A stretch of DNA of 50,273 nt, from positions 1-50,273 of the forward strand of contig NZ_BSNM01000025.1 in the NCBI RefSeq assembly GCF_030159995.1. Reading direction: 5' to 3'. The notes below the pieces were generated by a model. It worked only from the letters and a program-made list of their open reading frames with translations, searched no databases and had not been told where the DNA came from. Origin of the DNA: Litoribrevibacter albus. Lineage in GTDB: Bacteria > Pseudomonadota > Gammaproteobacteria > Pseudomonadales > Litoribrevibacteraceae. Shown here piece after piece: positions 33,553 through 44,100 of the stretch; position 1 is the first letter of the stretch; each line of letters opens with the position of its first letter. Position numbers and translations under genes: made by a program.

Positions 33553-35718
33553 CTAGGGAGACAATATATCGTATAGCTGATTGCCTAGGTTCAACTTCTG
33601 CCCACCATCGCGTGTAATAGGGCTCCACGAGGCTCTCAAGCTATCCTTACGAGATTCAACAAAGAAAAGATCCAGTGGAAATTCTATGTAAATCCCTTTA
33701 TCAAAGCTTCCCTCACCAAATTCTTCAGAGGACACATCAGTAAAAGTAGCCCAGCCACCCATTACGACACCGGTTTTGAATTTCCTACTCAAATCGATCG
33801 TGGTGCCTATATCCCCAGCTAAGTAGCGTCCAGCACTAACTTTTGCCAAAGTATTACTGATAGGCATATCATAATACATAGTCAGGTGACCAGTGGCTAC
33901 AGTGTAATCTCTAAATACAAAAAGTTGTTTGTAATCACGCTGTTTCACATAATTCGCATCAATCCCAACAGCCAAACGACTTTTGACAGGCTTGTATAAA
34001 AACTCACCACCAACGCCACCAAACATAGTTTCAAAGATACCCGATGATAGACGAGCATAACTTGCCCCGAAAGGCTTCCAGATATAATCTATCTGCATCC
34101 GCTTAATGCCAGTAGCACCTTCTTCGGCATACTTTGCCACATCTGAACGGACATGAGGCAAAACAGAATCCGATTCAACTTCCAACTTATTGTAATTATT
34201 GGCTATATCAACACCAAAAACATTATTTAAAGACAGATTCTTACTAAATTGGAAATCTGCAGCAAGCTTCAACCAGAACTGATACAAAACAAAAGCCTCA
34301 GGTGCACCAAAGCTTGGGGTAAGAACTGGCCTAACTCTCCAATCAAACAGCGGATAATCAACTAACTCATCCGCTCCCTGGTCATCCAAAGGAGCTTCAC
34401 TTAATCGCAAGTACGACTTATTAAAACCGCCTTCCGTTTCGTCTGCCACAGCTCTCTTAAAAGGCTCAACATAAACATCAATTTGATTTGTATTAACAGG
34501 TCCTTCTTTATTCACATAGCGAACACTTGCCAAAGTTGAAGGAAGCTCATTAATTAAGATTCGAGTAGCTCGACCAACCGCATCTGCCTGGTTTCGAAAG
34601 CGTTTTTGACTAGCATAAACTGTTATTTGGTTCTCAGAAGAATCCAATGCAGAAACTGTTATTTTCTCAGCGGCTAATCGAGCATGAACCTGTTCTCTTT
34701 TACCTTTCGAAAGCAAAGCTTCGTTGACTAACCGGTTATCTTCGGCTTGCTTTTCAAAAATGCGCTCAGGTGGATTATCGAACTTAGGCATCATTGTTTT
34801 TTCAGAACCTAAGTTCATACCCAACTGGATACCTGCCATTAAGGTATCACCACGCTCCCACCCAACCTGGACACGAAATAAATCATTCAGACGATAAACA
34901 ACACCTAAATTGACAGGATAGTTTTGTACAAAGTCTCCATCATTGTTTGTTTGGCCATCAAGATCAGAAGACTCTTGAGTATAATCATTCCCGTCAAGTT
35001 CCAGTTTAAATGCCCAATCACTCCCTGAAGGTGCATACTCTACTCCTCCAATCAAAGCAATTTCCTCCCCTGAGAAATATTGCCCCAGAGAAACATCCCC
35101 ACCTTCACCAACATCCTTCTCTCTAGTCTGAAAGCGATTACTTAAAAACGTGAACGGATTCTTAATACCACCATTTATGCCCGCATAGCCCCAAGCTAAC
35201 CCGAAAGAAAAATCCAAGTCATAATAACGCTTTGAAGCTAATAAAAATTCTGAGCTAAACAGACCTGTGCCAAGAAAGTCATAAAAAGCGAAAGAGACTT
35301 CAGGTAGATATTTATTTTCTCGCCATAAGCGGGTTTTTATATCAAATCCCCGATCTTTATAGGTTTGAGAGCCTGAAAACTCTTCATCCTGGCTGTAACG
35401 TCGGTTAGTAATTGCGGTATAACGTACAGTACCCTCTAGCCAAGGTAAAATTTGGGCAGTTATAGAAGTACGATTGTATGGGGAAACGTGCGAAAAGTTG
35501 ACATTAAAGTTACCATCTGGAGCATGACGTGCAGTAGGGGTTTGCAACAACCCTACACCACCAAAGTCAGAATGGGTCATCCGAACTGGCTCAACCACAA
35601 GAGTTTCTTCAGCCCAGCTAATACAACTTAAAACTAAAAGCAAAAAAAACCCAAAGGCACGCTTACAATCAATCTCTCCAACCACGGCATCCAGCACGTC
35701 AATGCAAATCCTTTTCAA
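33553..35718 (-). CDS. YjbH-like outer membrane exopolysaccharide protein
   Basis: This protein of about 721 residues has a signal core (FFLLLVLSCISWA, about 24-36). The mature part starts with 'GGVGLLQTPTARHAPDGN', the N-terminus of the YjbH family, and continues as a large beta-barrel. A middle soluble segment (about 335-440) has helix-strand pattern and the tail is again barrel-like. YjbH-type proteins are needed for secretion of some exopolysaccharides. The start is uncertain: a TTG at 35718 opens the frame without a ribosome site, and GTGs at 35697 and 35685 are alternatives. It lies 6 bases after the Wzz gene. Confidence 0.83.
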   Translation of the reverse strand: MKRICIDVLDAVVGEIDCKRAFGFFLLLVLSCISWAEETLVVEPVRMTHSDFGGVGLLQTPTARHAPDGNFNVNFSHVSPYNRTSITAQILPWLEGTVRYTAITNRRYSQDEEFSGSQTYKDRGFDIKTRLWRENKYLPEVSFAFYDFLGTGLFSSEFLLASKRYYDLDFSFGLAWGYAGINGGIKNPFTFLSNRFQTREKDVGEGGDVSLGQYFSGEEIALIGGVEYAPSGSDWAFKLELDGNDYTQESSDLDGQTNNDGDFVQNYPVNLGVVYRLNDLFRVQVGWERGDTLMAGIQLGMNLGSEKTMMPKFDNPPERIFEKQAEDNRLVNEALLSKGKREQVHARLAAEKITVSALDSSENQITVYASQKRFRNQADAVGRATRILINELPSTLASVRYVNKEGPVNTNQIDVYVEPFKRAVADETEGGFNKSYLRLSEAPLDDQGADELVDYPLFDWRVRPVLTPSFGAPEAFVLYQFWLKLAADFQFSKNLSLNNVFGVDIANNYNKLEVESDSVLPHVRSDVAKYAEEGATGIKRMQIDYIWKPFGASYARLSSGIFETMFGGVGGEFLYKPVKSRLAVGIDANYVKQRDYKQLFVFRDYTVATGHLTMYYDMPISNTLAKVSAGRYLAGDIGTTIDLSRKFKTGVVMGGWATFTDVSSEEFGEGSFDKGIYIEFPLDLFFVESRKDSLRASWSPITRDGGQKLNLGNQLYDILSP

Positions 35719-35724
35719 TATTGG

Positions 35725-36711
35725 CTAGTTAACTGCATCCATGGGCTCAGTTTCTGAACGTTTCTTAACAAAATAAGAAACTAATGCCCATAGGGTACCT
35801 AACATCCCCCCAAGCAAAGTCCCCAAAACACATATTAAGGCGCGTTTTGGTTTTGATTTTTCAAGAGGCACCACGGCAGGATCAATAGTTCGAAACGCAT
35901 ACTCATCTCGCACCTCTGCAAGCATAATTGTCTTACCTTGAGCTTCGATCAAGTTAAAAAAGATCGCCTGCATATCAACCAAGCTCACTTCTTTAATCTT
36001 TTCCCGAATGAAATTGATACTTTTTTGTGCCTCACTAACGTCTCTACTCTTTATATGCTCATTTAATCCTTTAATTAATAAAGTTACCCACTGCTGTGCT
36101 TGCTCAGGTAAATACCACTCAATCGATACTGTTACCAATCCTGTTTGCTTGTCAGTTGATACTGTTAAGATTTGAGAAAACGCTTTGTAGATCTCCCAAT
36201 CCGTTGGTTCAGCCGTATATGGAGATTGAACCTCTCTTACCCAGGTATTTGTCGATTCATCATATATACTTGGATCTAAGGCAACACCTTGAGAGAATCG
36301 CATGGGTTGAAGTGCGAAAAGCGGGATTAAAATATTACTTTTACGAACAAACTGGGTAATAAACTCCCTTGATTTAAGAATCGCCAATGCTTCTTCCGTT
36401 TTATCTCCCCCCCCAGAAGACAAACTAACCCCAGCGAGAGATGCCAACCCGCCAAACTGCCCAGCCAAAGCGCCCAAGCCCGAGCTAGACTTATCATCAC
36501 CTGCTGGAACTAATAGCGCCTCTGATGTATATAGATTCGGTTGATACAGTGCAAAAATTACGCTACCAACAGAAAAAATTAACGTAATCAGAATAACCTT
36601 CCACTTTTGAGACCATATCGCACGCCAAAGTTCAAGCAGGTCAATTTCATCTGGTGCTTGTTCGAAGTAAGGAGTAGGAGTTTGAGAGTTCTTAGTCAAT
36701 TGCTTATTCAT
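35725..36711 (-). CDS. Wzz/PCP-type chain-length regulator without kinase domain
   Basis: This 328-residue protein has two membrane helices, at about 37-55 and 292-312, with a periplasmic coiled-coil part between, as in Wzz family proteins. 'DEIDLLELWRAIWSQKWKVI' before helix 1 and the pro-rich 'KSKPKRALICVLGTLLGG' at helix 2 are typical. There is no C-terminal tyrosine kinase, and no separate kinase or phosphatase gene is in the window. A run of eight G (36414-36407 on the coding strand) lies in a Gly-rich segment and could slip. It would set polymer length with Wzy. Confidence 0.87.
   Translation of the reverse strand: MNKQLTKNSQTPTPYFEQAPDEIDLLELWRAIWSQKWKVILITLIFSVGSVIFALYQPNLYTSEALLVPAGDDKSSSGLGALAGQFGGLASLAGVSLSSGGGDKTEEALAILKSREFITQFVRKSNILIPLFALQPMRFSQGVALDPSIYDESTNTWVREVQSPYTAEPTDWEIYKAFSQILTVSTDKQTGLVTVSIEWYLPEQAQQWVTLLIKGLNEHIKSRDVSEAQKSINFIREKIKEVSLVDMQAIFFNLIEAQGKTIMLAEVRDEYAFRTIDPAVVPLEKSKPKRALICVLGTLLGGMLGTLWALVSYFVKKRSETEPMDAVN
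36407..36414 (-). repeat. G8 homopolymer in the Wzz gene
   Basis: On the coding strand, eight consecutive G encode Gly-Gly-Gly. Such tracts are known sites of slipped-strand mutation. A change of one base would frameshift the chain-length regulator. Confidence 0.6.
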
Positions 36712-36806
36712 AAACCATATTATCGTTAATTACCCTGTTTACCTAACAAGGTAGGACCTATTATCTTAGGGAGAACACTGTAAAATTTACAATTTCTTAT
36801 AGAACC

Positions 36807-39800
36807 TTAATTATCAGAAATTGTTGCCAAGGAAGCAGCTGTAATCGCTAACTGCGAAGCAATACCTGTGACACTTTGAGTTAACGCTAACCAATCAATA
36901 GGCCGGGCATCACGAGGAACAATGATTGTCGAGCCAGGTGGAATATTTGTCGATTGATAGTTCCACCAAGACGCTTGAAGTGTACGTGCACTACCATTTG
37001 GTAAAACAATAAAGACCCTATCTTCATCCGCTGATTCAGAGTAGCCACCTGATTGATTTAGATAATCAATTGAATCAAGCTCTGGATCAAATAAGAGCGT
37101 ACCAGGATTTAACACTTGTCCAACGACAGAGACGGTTCGAGTGCGCTTAGGAATAAAAATTGTGTCACCGACTTCCAATTTTATATCCAGTTCAGGCCTA
37201 ACCTCCAATATTGATGGGTCAGCCTCAACAACAATACGCCCAAGAGCCTCTGTTTCTTCAAGCTCTTTGGTCAGTCCTTGTAGCATAGCAATCGCATCAG
37301 CACCGCCTGCTGATTTGAATGTCCCACTTGCAATTGCAGTGAATAAGGCACTGTTTAATTCCTCTGCAGCTCGCTTAAATGCTTTTTGCTCAAGCTTTCT
37401 GGTACTTTCTCTGGTGAAAACCGCACCATATGGATATGCATCTTTTGTTAAACCACCCGCCCTGAGAACCACTTGAGATAAGGTTTCACCCTTTTTAAAG
37501 CTATAAACACCAGGATAAACAAACTCTCCACTTAACTTTATCACTCCTTTTTCAACTTGAGTGATCTTTGGACGAACACTAAGAATATCACCAGGATATG
37601 TTTGATGAGACTCTTCTTGCAGGTTCACTTGTCTAAACAGCTGCCCACTAGCTAATTGGTTTTTAACTGAAGCCAATTCTACATGTTGCAAATCACCATC
37701 TTGAGTAATCCCACCAACAGCTTCAATCATAAAGCCAGCGTCAACAGATTCAGCTATAGGATATAAACCTGGCTCTCTGGATTCCCCTTGGACAGCAACC
37801 ACATATTCCATCAACATTGGTAAAAGATAAGGATAAGAGTCATAAATACTAGGACATTTCATTACATTTTTGAGGGAAATCTGCTCAGCAGTTGCCTGTG
37901 TTGCAATAGCTCGTTTGATGCGGCTCCCACCCTCGCTATTAACAACCTCTGCTAATTCAATAAGACCCCGACATAAACCAGAGAGTGCAGTTTGCTGCTC
38001 TTGTGTGACAATTCCTTGCGATTCTTTAAAGCTCTCACTTAAAGATCGATCCTCAGCTAACAGAGCGTCTGTTTGCTCTTGAAGAGTTTTTGTAACCAAT
38101 AGACCATCTGATTTTAAGTTAAGAGAAGAGGGTTCTTGACCATTTAATACATCATGAATATCGGCAGATGACAGATAATCAATGTGTTCTTCATTAAAGA
38201 AAAACACTCTATCGCCTGATCGGAGTTGAATATCATCTGAATTAACCAATACTCTATAAGGAAGGAAGGTATTAAAGCTTCTATTTTTGGTTTGAGGATC
38301 AATACGTTCGATTACACCAAATAAATTGTAAGGTTCGTATTCATTTCTTAAGTAACCTTTTGCAGTTTCAAAAATATCCGATAACTTCATCCCTTGAACG
38401 TAAGGATAAACCCCTGGATTTGTGACTGCGCCTTGAATCTCTACCAACTTTGGTAATTCAAATGCATTTGCTTGGTATCTTAACTCTTGGGTTATCGGCA
38501 ATAGTTGCTTGGCACGATTCTCTCCTAAAGACAGTATCCGAATCTCATCCCTTGGTTCTAACAAAATATTTTCAGGAGCAGTAGAATCTAGAATTACAGG
38601 CACCAAATTAACTGAATGAAATTCAATTGACCTATTACTAGCCTTAACTCTCTTCACCAATACATATTTCAGGTCCACCTGATCTTTAAAGATTGAAATA
38701 TCTCCAAGCACATCAGACATTTTCATGCCTCTGAACCATTGGTATTTACGTTCTCTTTTAACATGACCTTTAATAGTGACAACCTTTTCAAAGTGGTCAA
38801 CAATCGAGTAGGCAATTAATCGATCTCCATCTTTGATTTTGGTACTTAGTACATTCTTTTGAGTAGTGTCTATATCAAGCAGAGATTGCTGAGTACCCGT
38901 CTCAATTCTTTGTAGTTGTATATAACGCTTATCCGCCGTTGCCTTTAAGCCACCAGCAAGCTGGATAACCTCATCTAGGGTGCTCTCACCATTCAACTCA
39001 TAAATAGCAGGACGATTAACTTGACCATCAACTGACACGGTTGATCCAACAGGTGGAATAAACACTGCATCACCTGGCAGCAATTTTAGATCCTTAGAAG
39101 TATCCCCCTCCAATAGGAAGTCATACAAATCAAAAATAGTTACTAATGTGCCATTACGTTTAAGCTGAATATTCCTTAAAGAACCACTTTCTTTCACTCC
39201 ACCACTAGCCATGATAGCGTGTGATATTGTTGATAATGCGCTAACAGTGTATGAACCGGGCTTCCATGCATCTCCAAGAACGAAGACACGCATCGAACGA
39301 AGCTCACCCATAGTTACAACAGTAGTGATACCTATTTTCTGATTCTTTATCCGATTCGTGATAACATCACGAGCCTCACTAAACTCCAGCCCAGCAACTC
39401 GAATCAAGCCTAATTCTGGAACATTTATACTTCCATCTCTCTGGACGACCAAAGAGTATTGAGCGCTCACCTTCCCGAAAAGACTGACTTCAAAAGTATC
39501 ACCAGGACCAATAACATATTCTTGAGGGACTGGAATATCTGTAGCTGGAGCAAATGTTGTTGGCTCAGAGGCAAAAAGATCATATCCAAAAGGCCGTAAA
39601 TTTTGCTCTTGAGAGATATCGTCTTGTGTCACTGATTGGATAACAGACTCTCTACTACTAGACTGGGTAATAGAGCCCGTGTAACGAGGTTGATATATAT
39701 GAGGCTGGATAAATTCTGCTTTCTGCTCGTCAGCCCCGTTTTGCTTCAGCATTTGGAGAGCTCTAGCCTGCTGATCAGCAGGTAATGTTTTAAAAACACT

Positions 39801-39905
39801 TTGATATTGAGGGGGTATATTGGAAGGAGCTGAAAAAGCCGTATTAAAAAAACAAAAGAAAGTGATCAAAACACCTATTACACGGCAAAACGACATAGCC
39901 TTCAT
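36807..39905 (-). CDS. polysaccharide export protein with seven SLBB domains
   Basis: This 1032-residue protein has a signal peptide (cleavage near AFSAPS, about 26). After a 100-residue linker comes the poly-export domain, starting 'EYVIGPGDTFEVSLFG' at about 128. Seven SLBB-type repeats follow, each with a 'V-x-G-x-V-x-x-P-G-x-Y' core, for example VLGDAWKPGSY, VDGQVNRPAIY, IQGAVTNPGVY, VQGESREPGLY, LSGEFVYPGVY and VVGQVLNPGTL. It is longer than Wza (about 380 residues), which has two. No lipobox is evident. It should form the outer membrane or periplasmic channel for the polymer. The promoter candidate is at 39971-40000. Confidence 0.87.
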   Translation of the reverse strand: MKAMSFCRVIGVLITFFCFFNTAFSAPSNIPPQYQSVFKTLPADQQARALQMLKQNGADEQKAEFIQPHIYQPRYTGSITQSSSRESVIQSVTQDDISQEQNLRPFGYDLFASEPTTFAPATDIPVPQEYVIGPGDTFEVSLFGKVSAQYSLVVQRDGSINVPELGLIRVAGLEFSEARDVITNRIKNQKIGITTVVTMGELRSMRVFVLGDAWKPGSYTVSALSTISHAIMASGGVKESGSLRNIQLKRNGTLVTIFDLYDFLLEGDTSKDLKLLPGDAVFIPPVGSTVSVDGQVNRPAIYELNGESTLDEVIQLAGGLKATADKRYIQLQRIETGTQQSLLDIDTTQKNVLSTKIKDGDRLIAYSIVDHFEKVVTIKGHVKRERKYQWFRGMKMSDVLGDISIFKDQVDLKYVLVKRVKASNRSIEFHSVNLVPVILDSTAPENILLEPRDEIRILSLGENRAKQLLPITQELRYQANAFELPKLVEIQGAVTNPGVYPYVQGMKLSDIFETAKGYLRNEYEPYNLFGVIERIDPQTKNRSFNTFLPYRVLVNSDDIQLRSGDRVFFFNEEHIDYLSSADIHDVLNGQEPSSLNLKSDGLLVTKTLQEQTDALLAEDRSLSESFKESQGIVTQEQQTALSGLCRGLIELAEVVNSEGGSRIKRAIATQATAEQISLKNVMKCPSIYDSYPYLLPMLMEYVVAVQGESREPGLYPIAESVDAGFMIEAVGGITQDGDLQHVELASVKNQLASGQLFRQVNLQEESHQTYPGDILSVRPKITQVEKGVIKLSGEFVYPGVYSFKKGETLSQVVLRAGGLTKDAYPYGAVFTRESTRKLEQKAFKRAAEELNSALFTAIASGTFKSAGGADAIAMLQGLTKELEETEALGRIVVEADPSILEVRPELDIKLEVGDTIFIPKRTRTVSVVGQVLNPGTLLFDPELDSIDYLNQSGGYSESADEDRVFIVLPNGSARTLQASWWNYQSTNIPPGSTIIVPRDARPIDWLALTQSVTGIASQLAITAASLATISDN

Positions 39906-39970
39906 CCTTGGATATTGTCCTAAAAAATTACAAATACTTAAAAATGGATCTACTTAAACTGCAGTGGCTC

Positions 39971-40000
39971 AATTTACACTGTTTTACATTACCTTTTCAA
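39971..40000 (-). promoter_or_regulatory. sigma70-type promoter for the export/polysaccharide genes
   Basis: Minus-strand TTGAAA (40000-39995) and TAAATT (39976-39971) are 18 bases apart. Transcription would start near 39964, about 60 bases before the export-protein ATG. The -10 box is imperfect. The 150-base gap to the MalM-type gene holds nothing else I can name. Confidence 0.4.
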
Positions 40001-40055
40001 TCCTAACCTGAAATTTCATCACACCCAGGATGGGAATGATCACTCTGGAGAGCTA

Positions 40056-41171
40056 TCAATAAATAACTTTCACTTCTAAACTTCCTGTCCGTGAGTGTTC
40101 ATGCTCGGCTAAGACAGCTAAGTTTTGTTTCCTTTGAGTAATTCTTTTTAGGTCTTCTTGAGTTGTAAAAATCAAAACAAAACGCTCGCCATAACTTGGT
40201 TTGATCATGATTCTTCCCTCAAGATGTGCATACCGATCCCAGGTTTCTTCATGATATTCAACTACAGAGTCGGTCACGTAACGCGTTGGCTGTCTGTTTT
40301 CATCAAGAAATAATAATACTGGATAAAAGACGCCTTTTTGAGCAAAGCTTTTTACCTTAATGCCATAGGTCTGCTGTGAAACAGGTAAACGAATTGGAAG
40401 GTAGTAACTTTGACCCGTTGGAAATTCATAACTTGGAGACAGCTCACCCAACTTTTCATACACAGAGTCTTCAGGCGTTAAAGAATAAAAGCTTTCTTCT
40501 GGAATTTGAGCGCAGCATGTGTCTTTTATACGAGCAACGAGTTTCTTATCCAAAGAAATGACTGACTTTGGTTCCGAGCTCAATGAAGGAACTAAGTCAC
40601 CCAACGCCTGAACTGGCCTGTCACCCTGATCAGGTTCAAAAAGGTATTGATTTGCGTCCGTGTAATTAATAATTGTCCGTGATTGAATAGATACATTTGA
40701 ACCAGGTGTATACTCCGAAGAGACAAGCCGACCAGTAGGATCGACCCAGCTATAATGCAAAGACTCCTCTTCCCTAAGGAAACCTTGTCTTGCCAATTGA
40801 TCCCCATCGATATAATCAGAGGCAAGCTCACCACCTTGTAGCACAAGAGTTTTCTTTTCAATACTTTGAGGAGCTGTCGCATACTCAGTATTATGAGTTC
40901 TCCCGTCTGCCTCTACCCAAGTATAGTATTTCCGCTTTTTCTCTTTTTCTGATAAGGGATCAATTTGATACGCAACAGATGCAATCCTATTATCCTCCGC
41001 AACATAATCTGAAAGAGACAGAGATTTATAGCGTTCAATTTCAGCCAGAGTAACCCTGTTTCTTTCAATGAAGCTATTTCTCAAAACTCCGTTCTGATCA
41101 ATCCATGAATAGTAATCATCAGCCCAAACCAATATAGGAAAAAGCAAAAAAATCAGCGTCAACTTACGCAT
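40056..41171 (-). CDS. secreted protein with three DUF4124-like repeats and a MalM-type domain
   Basis: This 371-residue protein has a signal peptide (cleavage after VWA, about 17). Three repeats of the form Y-x-W-[IV]-[DE]-x-x-G-R/V follow: YYSWIDQNGV (about 20), YYTWVEADGR (about 82) and HYSWVDPTGR (about 139), as in DUF4124 proteins. The C-terminal 170 residues resemble MalM, the maltose-operon periplasmic protein: 'LPIRLPVSQQTYGIKVKSFA' and 'VFYPVLLFLDENRQPTR'. No maltose genes are nearby. It overlaps the surface-protein gene by 8 bases, so it belongs with that system. It may correspond to the FilE-type member of a putative pilus gene set; that is inference. Confidence 0.75.
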   Translation of the reverse strand: MRKLTLIFLLFPILVWADDYYSWIDQNGVLRNSFIERNRVTLAEIERYKSLSLSDYVAEDNRIASVAYQIDPLSEKEKKRKYYTWVEADGRTHNTEYATAPQSIEKKTLVLQGGELASDYIDGDQLARQGFLREEESLHYSWVDPTGRLVSSEYTPGSNVSIQSRTIINYTDANQYLFEPDQGDRPVQALGDLVPSLSSEPKSVISLDKKLVARIKDTCCAQIPEESFYSLTPEDSVYEKLGELSPSYEFPTGQSYYLPIRLPVSQQTYGIKVKSFAQKGVFYPVLLFLDENRQPTRYVTDSVVEYHEETWDRYAHLEGRIMIKPSYGERFVLIFTTQEDLKRITQRKQNLAVLAEHEHSRTGSLEVKVIY

Positions 41172-44100
41172 ATTTGATCAAGTGTCTTCTCTTCAAGTAA
41201 ATACAGAACAAAGAAATAATCAGCCCCCAACCAAGGGAACCGCCTCCTCCAAGTTTTTTCACCGAAGGCTCATCACGCACAAAGTCTCCCTGATCACCAA
41301 TTACTCCTGGATCAACAATCGTTCCATTTGCTAAATGATCTTCGTCATTCGGCCCACCATCTGTGATACTGATTTGAACACAATCATTACCCAATCTCAG
41401 CTCGCTTATGTATCTCGAAGAACCAGGCTTTGGACATGCTCCATTTATTGATGCTGCAGAACCTAATGAATCACTACCAGAAGTATCAAATTCTACCCAA
41501 GCTCCAGACACATACTTATAAATGGTACTACTGACAGGTAATCGCTCTTCTAGCTTAATCACCACTTTCGCCTGCTCTCCTGGTTGCGACAAACCTTCAA
41601 TAACAAAACCTATAATATTAGAAGGTTGTATCTTAGTCGGGATTGTAGGGCCAAATATTTCAGAATACATCTCTGACATATATTCATATTGTGTTTCATC
41701 TAAATCAACCCCATCGCTTGACTGATCATCAGGAGGAGGTAACGCCTTACCAGTAATTAACTTATAGGTTTCTTCGGTCAAACGAATTAATGGCAATGAA
41801 GATCCTTTCGTTACTAAGTTATCAGGTAAAGAAAGACTGTAGTTAGAATGTGTTTCCATAACCACTTTGTGACCATCGCTTGTGATAACACTGGAACTGT
41901 CATTGTTCGTACCAGAATAATCTGCAATGGCATCGAGATCAAAATCAGGTAGCGGCCCGGAAGCTCTACTCTCTACAAACAAAGATAACTCTTTTCTGAT
42001 AGGTAATCGTTGCCCTACAGCATCAGAAACAACCACCACAACTTTGTATACACCGTCAATCAACCCTGCTGGTGAAAAGATAAATTGCGTAGGATCTGAC
42101 TCCAGTCTGACCAGAGATGAATCACTGTTTGACCAATCAATTATGCCTTCCATCCCATCAGGAAAAGTGACATCTAAATTAACTTCAACGATACCTGAAT
42201 TAGAATCCAAGAGACGAGTAATTATAGAGCTTTGCTCCACACTTAAAGAGACTTTAGGTGCTAGCGCTTCTTCTGTTTTTATAACATATGCAGTTTCATT
42301 ACCCGAACGTACGATACCATCACTGACATTTTTAACTACTATTTGGGCCGAATCTTCAAAGGTGTAATTTGTACAAATTAAACGCCCTTGATTTATTGTC
42401 AGCTTCAAATCTTGTTTAGTCTGTTGAGACATCGGTGTTTCTTCATCATCCGATACCGATCCTGTAAAGTTGAACTCGCCGGGGAGTTTACTAAACTCTA
42501 CAGGGCCAATCTCCAGGTTAACCTCTAGCGGATAGACATAACTGTTGCCGTTTAACTCCAGACAGACACTTGACTCACCATCTTGCGTGTATATATAAGG
42601 ATCTTTAAAGTTAAGTCTAGGGCGAACATTAATTAGCTGTGTCTTTGTCGTAACATTCTTAGCATCATCCTCAGTCGTCCATTTAATTAAATGTCTTCCC
42701 GGCTCAAACCAATAATCATCAACATCACTAAACACATCAAACTCTTTAGTAGAACCAGCATCTTTTCCTACTGGTGTCTCAATATCTACATAAGTCAATT
42801 TACCACTACTATTAATAGTGATCTTATTTATTCCATGAATAGTAGGAGGATTATCATCAACGTTAGGGTTCAGACCTAAAATATACTCCATTACATTGGT
42901 AATACCGTCGTTGTCTTTATCCTGACTTGCATCTGAAGCATCTAACCAATTAAACCCATTTGCCATTTCGAAAAGGTCAGGCATACCATCAGAATCATCA
43001 TCCAAGTCCGCATTATCTCCAATACCATCACCATCGGTATCCACCGACTCCGCAGGATCGTTCGGGAAAGGATCTTCATCATCTTCAACACCATCAGAAT
43101 CAGTATCTTTGGACGTTGGACTGGTGCCTTGGGTAAACTCGTCTAAGGTAGTGAGATTATCCTTATCAGGATCCCCTAAAGCGTCAGGAATACTTGAATC
43201 GGATGGATCAAAACCATTCTTTAATTCGAAAAAGTCATTAAACTCATAGGTATCAGCATCCGAGTTTTTCGTTTTATCCGCAAAAAAGACATTACGTATT
43301 TTAAATACATTTTGAACTCCGCCTGCACTACCGTCACGATTCGCAAACAATTGAACAATTGTTACATGATTAGGAATTGTGATTTCTACCGTTTGCCAAT
43401 CAGGGGAAGCACTCAATTGTTGAGAAAAATTGCCATCTTCATAAAATTTTAAACTATCGCAGCACCCTGTTTCATGATCATAAAGCACTTCCATATGTAA
43501 AGTAGCGGCTGTTTTAGAATTCGTTAGGATTGACAAATCGACTTGAGTAAATTGTGGAACATACGCTTCCAGTTCACCATTGTTATTAACATTCCAATAC
43601 TTGTCGAAGTCAGAAAACAAAGACTTAATTTTCGGTAAACTTGCTAATTCTGAAAAGTCGTAATCTATATTCTTTAAATCATTGAGATCATATCGATAGA
43701 AATCTACCAGGTTTTGAGACAAATCAGTCGGTGTATTGGGATCTGTATTTCTAGGATACTCCCAACGATCTTGTGTCCCATCACCATCAATGTCAGACAA
43801 AGTATTCGGAGTAAATAGATCAAGATTGAATGCTAGCTCCCAGCCATCAATGATGCCATCACTATCTGAATCTTTAGATAACGCAAGCGTTCCATTCTGC
43901 AGCTCAAGATCATCAGATAAACCATCATTATCAGAGTCTTTGTTGCCAGCAGAAGTACCTATTAGGTATTCCTGTAAGATGGTTAATCCATCTTCATCCG
44001 TTAAATCCGATCCTTGCTCTTCTTCCCAAAAGTCATTAATACCATTACTGTCAGCATCAATCAGCGCTAAACATCCATCCTTGGCAGTACAACTCAACGA

